Below, piece after piece: positions 5,575-11,741 of a stretch of DNA of 11,741 bases. The stretch's first letter is position 1; the number at the start of each line of letters is the position of its first letter. The stretch spans positions 1 to 11,741 of the forward strand of contig JAITOQ010000158.1 in the NCBI GenBank assembly GCA_031289865.1, written 5' to 3'. Source of the DNA: Clostridiales bacterium. Lineage in GTDB: Bacteria; Bacillota; Clostridia; Christensenellales; JAISNN01. Under the pieces are notes generated by a model. That model was not told the origin of the DNA. It searched no databases and saw only the letters and a program-made list of their open reading frames with translations. The translations under genes and the position numbers were made by a program.

Positions 5575-6957
5575 TCAATAATCGAGTTTTTCTTCAAAAA
5601 ACTTTCCAAGCTCCTCTATCTTAATACGGACTTGCTGCATGCTGTCGCGTTCGCGGACAGTGACTGCGCCGTCTTCGAGCGTTTCAAAGTCGATGGTGAT
5701 ACAGTACGGCGTACCGATCTCGTCTTGACGGCGGTAGCGTTTTCCGATACTTCCGGCATCGTCGTAGGTCACCGAATATTTTTTCATGAGGCTCTTATAG
5801 ATTTCGTCCGCTTTTTCGCCGAGCTTCTTTTGGAGCGGCAAAATCGCGGCTTTGTACGGCGCGAGAAACGGATGCAGACGCAAAACCACCCGTGTTTCGC
5901 CTTCGAGTTCCTCCTCGTCGTATGCGTTACATAAAAAAGCAAGAATCACGCGGTCGACGCCTAACGACGGCTCGATACAGTACGGGATATAGCGCGCATT
6001 TGTAATCGGGTCGATGTACTCAAGGCTTTGACCGCTCTTCGTCTGGTGCGCCTTGAGGTCAAAGTCGGTACGGTCGGCAATCCCCCACAGCTCTCCGAAC
6101 CCGAACGGAAAATTAAATTCAAAATCCGTAGTCGCGTTTGAATAGTGCGACAACTCCTCTTTTGCGTGGTCGCGGAGCTTCAGATTTTCGGGTTTTATCC
6201 CAAGCCCGTACAGCCAATCGCGGCAAAAGGTTTTCCAATACCCGAACCATTCGAGATCCGTTCCGGGTTCGCAGAAAAATTCCAACTCCATCTGTTCAAA
6301 TTCGCGGACGCGGAAGATAAAATTCCCCGGCGTTATCTCATTTCGGAAGCTCTTCCCGATTTGGGCGATTCCGAACGGCACTTTCAAGCGTTGCGAACGC
6401 TGCACATTCTTAAAGTTGACAAAAATGCCTTGCGCGGTTTCGGGTCTAAGGTAAACGGTGTTCGCCGTATCCTCATTGACCCCTTGAAAGGTCTTAAACA
6501 TCATGTTAAACTGACGCACGCCCGTAAAATTGGACTTGCCGCAATCGGGGCAAGGTATCTTTTTGTCTTGAATGTATTTTTCGAGTTTTTCGTTGGAAAA
6601 GCCCGCGATACTGTCGTGAAGTCCGTGTTTTTCTTGATACGCTTCTATGAGGTGGTCGGCTCTGTGGCGGGTCTTGCACTCCTTGCAATCCATGAGCGGA
6701 TCGTTAAAGTTACCGATATGCCCGCTCGCCTCCCAAACCGTAGGGTTCATGAGGATAGCGCAATCCAAGCCCACGTTTAGGGTGTTTTCCTCGACAAATT
6801 TTTTCCACCACGCACGCTTGACGTTGTTTTTTAACAATACGCCGAGAGGTCCGTAATCATAGGTGTTGGCAAGCCCGCCGTAAATCTCGCTCCCCGAAAA
6901 GATTATGCCGCGCCCCTTAGCTAAAGCGACTAACTTTTCCATCGTCAATTTTGACAT
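5575..6957 (-). CDS. glyQS: Glycyl-tRNA synthetase, dimeric (alpha2) class II type
   Basis: It charges tRNA-Gly with glycine using ATP in the cytoplasm. The 460-residue length fits the single-chain homodimeric form, not the separate GlyQ and GlyS subunits. Visible features are the N-terminal GSEIYGGLANTYDYGPLG (22-39), the class II motif 2 with FRNEI at 204-208, TVYLRPETAQG at 168-178, motif 3 with SLGVDR at 331-336, and a C-terminal anticodon-binding domain from about 353. CKEC (91-94) and CPDC (136-139) suggest a zinc-binding insertion. The ATG at 6957 has AAGGAG seven bases upstream. No T-box leader is seen: the upstream region is short and lacks the AGGGTGGNACCGCG-type box. It follows mtnN by 172 bases on the same strand. 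Confidence 0.97.
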   Translation of the reverse strand: MSKLTMEKLVALAKGRGIIFSGSEIYGGLANTYDYGPLGVLLKNNVKRAWWKKFVEENTLNVGLDCAILMNPTVWEASGHIGNFNDPLMDCKECKTRHRADHLIEAYQEKHGLHDSIAGFSNEKLEKYIQDKKIPCPDCGKSNFTGVRQFNMMFKTFQGVNEDTANTVYLRPETAQGIFVNFKNVQRSQRLKVPFGIAQIGKSFRNEITPGNFIFRVREFEQMELEFFCEPGTDLEWFGYWKTFCRDWLYGLGIKPENLKLRDHAKEELSHYSNATTDFEFNFPFGFGELWGIADRTDFDLKAHQTKSGQSLEYIDPITNARYIPYCIEPSLGVDRVILAFLCNAYDEEELEGETRVVLRLHPFLAPYKAAILPLQKKLGEKADEIYKSLMKKYSVTYDDAGSIGKRYRRQDEIGTPYCITIDFETLEDGAVTVRERDSMQQVRIKIEELGKFFEEKLDY

Positions 6958-7005
6958 AAATATACTCCTTCTTTTTTTGTTTTTTGTTTTTTTGAGATTA
7001 GAGGT

Positions 7006-7041
7006 CGCGAGACAAAATTTTTGGAAAAATTTTTTCTCGCG
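7006..7041. promoter_or_regulatory. Long hairpin in the glyQS leader
   Basis: CGCGAGA (7006-7012) pairs with TCTCGCG (7035-7041), and after one mismatch the A/T-rich inside (7014-7022 with 7025-7033) is also complementary. It lies about 50 bases before the glyQS start codon. It lacks a following U-run in the glyQS direction, so it is not a standard terminator. It could influence transcript stability or be a protein site. Confidence 0.5.
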
Positions 7042-7066
7042 CTCTTTTCAAAAACTTTACCTTTAT

Positions 7067-7095
7067 TTTATAGGTCTATACCGTCTTTTAGTGAA
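7067..7095 (-). promoter_or_regulatory. Possible glyQS promoter
   Basis: On the minus strand TTCACT (7090-7095) and TATAAA (7067-7072) are 17 bases apart, a moderate match. Transcription would start near 7060 and include the hairpin at 7006-7041. Read-through from mtnN is an alternative, since no terminator is seen after that gene. Confidence 0.45.
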
Positions 7096-7121
7096 TGCCT
7101 TTTTTGTTTTTGTCCGTAATC

Positions 7122-7150
7122 TTCAACTTTCAACTCTCAACTTTCAATTT
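7122..7150 (-). repeat. AGTTGAA-type heptamers spanning the mtnN stop codon
   Basis: On the minus strand the series AATTGAA, AGTTGAG, AGTTGAA, AGTTGAA covers the last six mtnN codons and its TGA, then runs on to ATTACGGA, a variant of the usual cap. The repeat therefore provides the gene's end. Confidence 0.75.
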
Positions 7151-7840
7151 GTATATATACCTACAAACAATGTCTCTTATCTTTTCTTTCGCCCCCGTCA
7201 TATCCGAAAAATCCTCCGCCGCGTTTTCGTCGGCGTTGTCGGAGATGGCTTTTATAGACGCTATTTTTTTAAAGCCGTTTAGCGCGGCGGTTTGGATGAG
7301 CGCGCCGCCCTCCATTTCACACGCAATCGCCGAAAAATCCTTTTTTAGCTTTTTGACCTTTTTTCCGTCCGAGATAAATTGATCTCCCGAAACCAAAATA
7401 CCCTCCGTGAGCGTATAGCCAAGCCCCTTGCAAATCGCGCTTAGTTCGCCGTTCATTTCACGGTCAAAGCTAAACGACGCTTTTGGGATATTGGATATCG
7501 TCCCCGCCTTGTAGCCGTCGCCGCCGACGGGTCCGAGGTCGTAGTCGTGCTGATATGCCGCGGTCGCAAGCATGATATCGTTCTTTTTAAAAACCGACGC
7601 AATCCCGCCCGCCGTCCCGATATTTATGATTCGGTCAACCTCGTAGCGGTCGAGGACGTATTGCATCGTCACCGCGGAATTTACCTTTCCGATCATCGAC
7701 ACGGCTATCAAAAAAACCGTTCCCGCGTATTCGGCAAAATAAATTTGCCTACCGCAGCCAAGCTCCTCCGTCCCCGTGACCGTCACCCTTTCTAAAAGCA
7801 ACTCTACCTCTTCTCTCATCGCTGCCAAAATACAAAGCAT
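7130..7840 (-). CDS. mtnN: 5'-methylthioadenosine/S-adenosylhomocysteine nucleosidase
   Basis: It cleaves adenine from MTA and SAH in the cytoplasm, feeding methionine salvage and the methyl cycle. The 236 residues match the usual family length. Visible family features are AAMREEV at 6-12 (Glu11 aligning with E. coli Glu12), INIGTAGG at 72-79, CEMEGGA at 174-180 (the Met-Glu substrate contact) and KAISDNAD at 197-204, with Asp201 as the catalytic acid. The ATG at 7840 follows CGGAG with six-base spacing. The last six residues, KLKVES, and the TGA are encoded by heptamer repeat DNA, so the C-terminus was probably remodelled; the fold should not depend on it. It lies downstream of rpsU, behind a terminator, and upstream of glyQS. 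I found no clear promoter in the 86 bases after the rpsU terminator. Confidence 0.95.
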   Translation of the reverse strand: MLCILAAMREEVELLLERVTVTGTEELGCGRQIYFAEYAGTVFLIAVSMIGKVNSAVTMQYVLDRYEVDRIINIGTAGGIASVFKKNDIMLATAAYQHDYDLGPVGGDGYKAGTISNIPKASFSFDREMNGELSAICKGLGYTLTEGILVSGDQFISDGKKVKKLKKDFSAIACEMEGGALIQTAALNGFKKIASIKAISDNADENAAEDFSDMTGAKEKIRDIVCRYIYKLKVES

Positions 7841-7920
7841 GGTTTTCTCCGCTCTCTTATTCTTTATCCGACCTCTTGCAAACTTATTTCCGCAAAAAAG
7901 TCTATTCTCATAATTATGTT

Positions 7921-7945
7921 AAAAAAGTCTTAGAAATTCTAAGAC
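7921..7945 (-). terminator. Rho-independent terminator of rpsU
   Basis: GTCTTAGA and TCTAAGAC (7927-7934 and 7938-7945) form an eight-pair stem with a three-base loop, followed on the minus strand by six U residues. It lies 21 bases after the rpsU stop. Confidence 0.9.
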
Positions 7946-7966
7946 CTTAGTAATGTTGTTTTGTTG

Positions 7967-8146
7967 TTAAGACTTGTAAATGCGCTTTCTCGCCGCTTCG
8001 GCTTTTTTCTTTCTCTTAACGCTCGGTTTCTCGTACGCTTCGTTTTTGCGGAGGTCGCCGATAATGCCGTCACGCGCACATTTTCTCTTAAAGCGTCTGA
8101 TCGCGCTCTCTATACTTTCGTTCTCGCCTACTCTTATAGTTGACAT
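7967..8146 (-). CDS. rpsU: 30S ribosomal protein S21
   Basis: The 59-residue basic protein of the small ribosomal subunit starts MSTIRVGENESIESAIRR and contains FKRKCARDGI, EKPSVKRKKKAEAARKR, which match S21 in order and length. The start ATG at 8146 is chosen over an in-frame upstream codon at 8194 because homologues begin there and a G-rich site (AGGGGG) precedes it. It has a perfect promoter at 8218-8246 and a strong terminator, so it is mostly monocistronic. The leader of about 65 bases contains a 14-base palindrome. Confidence 0.95.
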   Translation of the reverse strand: MSTIRVGENESIESAIRRFKRKCARDGIIGDLRKNEAYEKPSVKRKKKAEAARKRIYKS

Positions 8147-8191
8147 TCTTACTTCGCCCCCTTCCCGCCTATCGGAAAAACTCAACTGCTC

Positions 8192-8205
8192 CATGTGTTC
8201 ACATG
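8192..8205. promoter_or_regulatory. 14-base palindrome in the rpsU leader
   Basis: CATGTG and CACATG are separated by two bases (on the plus strand TT), at roughly +6 to +19 of the predicted transcript. It could be an RNA hairpin or a protein operator. Confidence 0.4.
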
Positions 8206-8217
8206 AATAGCTTATAT

Positions 8218-8246
8218 ATTATATACATTATGGACAATTTTGTCAA
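8218..8246 (-). promoter_or_regulatory. Consensus rpsU promoter
   Basis: On the minus strand TTGACA (8241-8246) and TATAAT (8218-8223) have a 17-base spacer, a perfect consensus. A 12-base perfect palindrome, GCGTTATAACGC (8247-8258), abuts the -35 box on its upstream side. Confidence 0.9.
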
Positions 8247-8291
8247 GCGTTATAACGCAATTTATTTTTTGCATTGTCGTTACAACACAAT

Positions 8292-9710
8292 TTATTTCAC
8301 TTCTATCCTATCCCTCGCAACAGTCACAAAAACCTCTTCGTCTGAAAAAATATACGTTTTGATTTGGGCGTCTAAGGGCGCGACGGTTGTCGTCATTGCG
8401 CTGTAGCCGTCGCACACAAAAACCTCGCATGAATATTTATCCATGAGGAGGCGCAGCTTTATTTTTTTTGCGTCGGATGGCGTATCGCACACGGCGGTTG
8501 TTGCGGAGGGGGACGGGTAAAAATCGCGGATTACTTTGGAGCGGTCGAGGGTCACGGTACGGTTTTCGTAATAAATTTTGAGTCCGTTTCCTTTTCCGTC
8601 GTCAAAGACCGATATACCCGTTTTACCGCCCGTCGGCAAAAATTCTATCGTGATATTCTGCACCTTTCCCGACAGTTCCTCGATATAGCGCGTCCCGCCC
8701 AAAAGCGTGATTTTTTCCTCGTAACGTTCGGTATAGTACCTCTCGATTTCTCTCACGGGGTTTTGAAAGAGCCTGCCATCCGATAGCGTAAGCTCACGCG
8801 GAAAGGTGAGCGCGCCCGCATAACCGCACCCAAGAAGCGCGTTTATCGGTACGCGATTCCAAGTCGCCATCCACGCTGCCATGACTCTTCGCCCGTCGGG
8901 TGTTTGCATGGTTTGCGGTGCGTAAAAATCCGTTCCGTTATCGATTTCGCGGACGTTTTTTTCCGCGCATTCAAACCCGCCCGTACCGTAATTGAGCTTA
9001 CCCGTGACGTATACTGACGCATCTCTGTTTTTGTGCCCTTTCACCTTTTGCGGACTGATGATCAACACGTCCGTGCCGCCCAAGGTAAAAATGTCGGGGC
9101 ATTCCATCATGTGACCGAGCGCGGCGGTTTTTGCCTTTTGATTTGAAAAAACGACGCCGCCATAACTCCATTCGGTCATGTTGTTCGTGTGGTATAAGAG
9201 CAGCCTTGACCGACCGCCGTATTTGTTTTTCGCCGAAACGAGCATATAGACCTTACCGCCCTTTTCCCAAACCTTTGGGTCGCGGAAGTTTGCAATCGAC
9301 GATTTTTTCGGCAAATCCTTTTTGTCGAGAACGGGGTTGCCATCATATTTGGTAAAATCGACGCCGTTGTCCGACACGGCTATACATTGAGTTTGGCGGC
9401 GAAGGTTGCAACCCGTGTAGACGAGATAGTATTTCCCTTGAAACTCAATCGCCGAACCCGAAAACGCGCCGAATATTGAATCATAGCGCGGACGGTCGGG
9501 CGACAGCGCAATCTTTTCATACGTCCACTTGACAAAATCCGTACCCGTCACATGTCCCCAATGCATCGGACCCCATGTGTTTTTGTACGGATTGTGTTGA
9601 AAAAACAGATGAATTTTATCCCCGTACCATGAAAAGCCGTTCGGGTCGTTTATCCAACCCGTTTGACCCGTGACGTGAAACGCATACCGCGTTTGTTTTT
9701 CTTTGTCCAT
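8292..9710 (-). CDS. Glycoside hydrolase family 32 enzyme (sucrose-6-phosphate hydrolase / fructosidase type)
   Basis: The 472-residue protein has all GH32 landmarks: WINDPNG at 19-25 with nucleophile Asp22, WGPMHWGH at 46-53, FSGSA at 83-87, FRDP at 142-145 with transition-state stabiliser Asp144, and MECPD with acid/base Glu203. The five-bladed propeller spans about 1-325 and a C-terminal beta-sandwich follows, with EVFVCDG at 429-435. There is no signal peptide, so it acts in the cytoplasm on imported sucrose, sucrose-6-phosphate or short fructans; the exact substrate cannot be read from sequence, and scrB/sacA is only a candidate name. No sugar transporter or regulator is adjacent. The ATG at 9710 has AGGAAG at 9719-9724; five 18-base tandem repeats begin a few bases further upstream. 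Confidence 0.93.
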   Translation of the reverse strand: MDKEKQTRYAFHVTGQTGWINDPNGFSWYGDKIHLFFQHNPYKNTWGPMHWGHVTGTDFVKWTYEKIALSPDRPRYDSIFGAFSGSAIEFQGKYYLVYTGCNLRRQTQCIAVSDNGVDFTKYDGNPVLDKKDLPKKSSIANFRDPKVWEKGGKVYMLVSAKNKYGGRSRLLLYHTNNMTEWSYGGVVFSNQKAKTAALGHMMECPDIFTLGGTDVLIISPQKVKGHKNRDASVYVTGKLNYGTGGFECAEKNVREIDNGTDFYAPQTMQTPDGRRVMAAWMATWNRVPINALLGCGYAGALTFPRELTLSDGRLFQNPVREIERYYTERYEEKITLLGGTRYIEELSGKVQNITIEFLPTGGKTGISVFDDGKGNGLKIYYENRTVTLDRSKVIRDFYPSPSATTAVCDTPSDAKKIKLRLLMDKYSCEVFVCDGYSAMTTTVAPLDAQIKTYIFSDEEVFVTVARDRIEVK

Positions 9711-9729
9711 CTTTTTTTCTTCCTAATGT

Positions 9730-9819
9730 TTTTTTAATGCAGAATGCTTTTTTAATGCAGAATGCTTTTTTAATACAGAATGCTTTTTTAATGCAGAATG
9801 CTTTTTTAATGCAGAATGC
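9730..9819 (+). repeat. 18-base tandem repeat, five copies, upstream of the GH32 gene
   Basis: The unit TTTTTTAATGCAGAATGC is repeated five times without gaps; copy 3 carries one change (AATACAG). It ends five bases from the GH32 ribosome binding site and so lies in that gene's leader or promoter region. The unit is itself built from two AATGC heptamer pieces plus a T-run. Confidence 0.9.
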
Positions 9820-9886
9820 AGAATGCAGAATGCAGAATTGCGGATTTTTAAAAATGTAGGTGTCATTCTGAGCTTGCGAAGAATCT
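9820..9886 (+). repeat. AGAATGC heptamers, cap and core repeat (copy 4)
   Basis: The heptamers continue directly from the 18-base array, then comes the cap AATTGCGGATTT (9836-9847), an A/T spacer, and a 27-base core (9860-9886), GTGTCATTCTGAG to GAAGAATCT with one base fewer inside than the other copies. The 324-base gap 9711-10034 contains only these repeats and their inverted partner; no gene is seen in it. Confidence 0.8.
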
Positions 9887-9953
9887 CAAACGTTGGTTGT
9901 CCAACCGCTACAACAAAAACGTCGGTATGCCTTAACGTTCTGTATGGTAACGG

Positions 9954-9971
9954 AATTCCCTAAGGGGAATT
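9954..9971. other. Short hairpin in the repeat-rich gap
   Basis: AATTCCC (9954-9960) and GGGAATT (9965-9971) pair over four bases. It overlaps the 13-base string at 9966-9978 that recurs inverted at 3039-3051. It could help terminate the FtsX-type gene, though the U-run on the minus strand is missing. Confidence 0.4.
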
Positions 9972-9994
9972 TTATGCCGCCTATTTTGCTTTTA

Positions 9995-10034
9995 AAATCC
10001 GCAATTTTCAACTTTAAACTTTCAACTCTCAACT
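9995..10034 (-). repeat. AGTTGAA heptamer array (4 units) with cap, at the 3' end of the FtsX-type gene
   Basis: Read on the minus strand the heptamers AGTTGAG, AGTTGAA, AGTTTAA, AGTTGAA begin on the base after the TGA stop at 10035-10037 and end in the cap AATTGCGGATTT (9995-10006). It faces the plus-oriented repeat at 9820-9886. Confidence 0.85.
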
Positions 10035-11741
10035 TCATTTGCGATTGTTGCTCTTGACAATCGAGATCGGCGAGGTGAAGTACAATTTGACGAGCGGAGC
10101 GAGCGCGGCAATCACGCTTGCCGTGACGGAAAGCAAAAACGTGACCAAAAAATCCAACGCACCGATGCTAAAAAAGACCAAAGACGGGTCGATATTCTTC
10201 GTAAAATTGTAGTTGATTCCCTTCATGAGAAAAATCGAAACGCCGATAGAAATCAAAAACGCAACGACGGACAAAAAGAGGGTTTCGAGTCCGAATATCA
10301 CGGTGACGTCGATATTTCGCGCCCCGAGCGTCTTTAACACCCCTATCTTGTAGGTGTTCTTTTTTATCGTATTGACGGTAAAAAATATGATACCGAGGAC
10401 GGCGACGATCGCGACATAAAGTATAATGTTTTTTGCAAAATCCCTCACGTTCTTTAAATAAAAGTCCGCACTTCTCATCAAAATCCCCGCCGGCGAGTAA
10501 TTTGTATAGCCCGTAACGTCATAATCGGGATTTTGCTCATAAAAATTTGTGGCACGGACGGATAATTCAAAATTTCTCAAGACTTCGGAGTTTGTATTCC
10601 AGTTGTCGCTGAGCGAAAGATAAAGCCCGTCGAAAGTGCCGCTCGGCGTATAAAAAAACATATCATTCTCGGGGTTAGTAATATAGACTCGCAAAGCTCC
10701 GTCCTCGTAAGTGTCCTCATCGGTTATTCCGTATATATAATAATCGGCACCGAACCAAAACGAAACATCACCCATACTATAAACCCTATTTCCTAACTCA
10801 AACCGATAATTGGTCATAAGCTCTTCCAAAAATTCATCGGTCAGTTCGACATCGTTTCCAAGAATTTTTTTCAATTGTTTTTTAGAAACTATTACCCCGT
10901 AACTCACCCGATTAAAACCGTCGCCCGTATATGGGTTGGGGGTGATATCACAATCCGGCAATTCCGAAATTATTTTCGCCTTTTTTATTCCGGTATTGGG
11001 GAAGTCTTGTGTCAAATACCACGGCAAATCGCTTTCATCTTCCGGATTTTCTATATAATACCCGATTCGATTTAATCCGGATCTTGATACCGACAAATAT
11101 TCCGTATCATCAGCAATGCTTGCAATCATCTCGGGAAAGCAATAGATAGACTGTAGGCTATCCAAATATTCGCTTCTAAAACCGTATGAATATCTCGAGC
11201 TATCTTTATATTGCGCGTAGCCGCTTTTTAAGATTCCGCTGACTTTCATCGAAAACCCCGAAGGGTTGTCGGTCAATGTCATGCCTTGCAAATCCTTTAT
11301 TTCGCCCGAAAATAATTCCCAATAAATCAAGCTTTCCGCGATATAATCATATATCAAAACCTCGTTCGGCTCGGTCGGCAAATTTCCGCACAGGAGCGGT
11401 AGATGAAACGTAGAAAAATTCTCAACGGCAATCGCCTCTTGAAATTTAGATGCATAAAAGTCGTTGTGCCTCAACTGCGCTTCCGTAATAAACCCGTCAA
11501 AAAAATCATGCAGATTTTTGTTGAAAGTGTAGGACGGATAAATATCGGCTTTGCCGTCCGCTTGCGCCCTTAAAGACGGAATATCGTCTATCGAAACCCC
11601 ATACGGACTTAAATCCTGCTCTCCCCTATAAATTGTCTTTCCCCTCGAATCGGTATATGCGTCGGTATATTCATGATACTTTGCCAGCTTTAGCGTGTAT
11701 GTATCGTTTTTTTTAAGGGTTTCTACAAAAGCATCATGATA
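10035..11741 (-). CDS. FtsX/MacB-type ABC transporter permease (partial, C-terminal 568 residues)
   Basis: The frame is open without a stop from 10035 to the right edge, so the true start is outside; an in-frame TTG at 11474 is not the start. About 430 visible residues are a soluble, aromatic- and Asp/Asn-rich region, predicted extracytoplasmic. Three hydrophobic helices follow at about 438-459, 481-506 and 521-550, with YKIGVLKTLGA (464-474) between the first two, the family signature of FtsX-like permease domains. Such permeases work with a cytoplasmic MacB/LolD-type ATPase in lipid or peptide export, or as sensors; no ATPase gene is visible here and it would be expected beyond the right edge. 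The ectodomain is longer than in classic MacB. Heptamer repeats begin at its stop codon. Confidence 0.88.
   Translation of the reverse strand, partial: YHDAFVETLKKNDTYTLKLAKYHEYTDAYTDSRGKTIYRGEQDLSPYGVSIDDIPSLRAQADGKADIYPSYTFNKNLHDFFDGFITEAQLRHNDFYASKFQEAIAVENFSTFHLPLLCGNLPTEPNEVLIYDYIAESLIYWELFSGEIKDLQGMTLTDNPSGFSMKVSGILKSGYAQYKDSSRYSYGFRSEYLDSLQSIYCFPEMIASIADDTEYLSVSRSGLNRIGYYIENPEDESDLPWYLTQDFPNTGIKKAKIISELPDCDITPNPYTGDGFNRVSYGVIVSKKQLKKILGNDVELTDEFLEELMTNYRFELGNRVYSMGDVSFWFGADYYIYGITDEDTYEDGALRVYITNPENDMFFYTPSGTFDGLYLSLSDNWNTNSEVLRNFELSVRATNFYEQNPDYDVTGYTNYSPAGILMRSADFYLKNVRDFAKNIILYVAIVAVLGIIFFTVNTIKKNTYKIGVLKTLGARNIDVTVIFGLETLFLSVVAFLISIGVSIFLMKGINYNFTKNIDPSLVFFSIGALDFLVTFLLSVTASVIAALAPLVKLYFTSPISIVKSNNRK

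Noticed and set aside
6145..6780. 211-codon open frame on the plus strand
   Set aside because: It is antisense to the well-supported glyQS and shows no family features.
9730..9840. CRISPR array
   Set aside because: Units are 18 and 7 bases and contiguous, with no unique spacers.
11472..11474. TTG as start of the FtsX-type gene
   Set aside because: The frame remains open to the window edge with protein-like sequence upstream, and there is no ribosome site, so the gene is partial instead.

Overview
The window looks like ordinary chromosome from a low-to-mid-GC Gram-positive bacterium, most likely an uncultured Clostridia-type Bacillota. The basis is a single-chain dimeric-type glycyl-tRNA synthetase, a 59-residue ribosomal protein S21, strong GGAGG-type ribosome binding sites, several perfect TTGACA-17-TATAAT promoters and a YlxY-like polysaccharide deacetylase. 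This assignment is inference; no rRNA or other taxonomic marker is present.

Layout. 1-443 (-): 5' part of a CvpA-like membrane protein, cut by the window edge. 710-1924 (+): secreted protein with a C-terminal membrane anchor, divergent from the CvpA-like gene. 2094-2816 (-): membrane-anchored polysaccharide deacetylase-like protein, convergent with it. 3123-3395 (-): rpsT (S20). 3479-4225 (-) and 4908-5462 (-): two related proteins with N-terminal membrane helices and a charged coiled-coil tail, flanking a 69-residue membrane protein at 4473-4682 (+). 5575-6957 (-): glyQS. 7130-7840 (-): mtnN (MTA/SAH nucleosidase). 7967-8146 (-): rpsU (S21). 8292-9710 (-): GH32 sucrose/fructan hydrolase. 10035 to the right edge (-): C-terminal part of an FtsX/MacB-type ABC permease.

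How the genes relate. Most are housekeeping or cell-envelope genes with their own promoters; I see no clear multi-gene pathway operon. glyQS, mtnN and rpsU serve translation and methyl-cycle recycling. The CvpA-like, secreted, deacetylase-like, coiled-coil and FtsX proteins are all envelope proteins.

The unusual part is the intergenic DNA. A family of polar repeat modules recurs in nearly every larger gap. Heptamer arrays (AATGCAG or AGTTGAA units) end in a cap, AATTGCGGATTT or a variant of it. In several places the cap is followed by a 27-28 bp core (GTGTCATTCTGAG...GAAGAATCT). Two strong palindromic elements lie in the two convergent gene junctions. Arrays oriented with minus-strand genes begin at or across the stop codons of four genes, and in mtnN and the secreted-protein gene the repeats supply the last codons. 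No tRNA, rRNA, CRISPR array, transposase or phage gene was seen.
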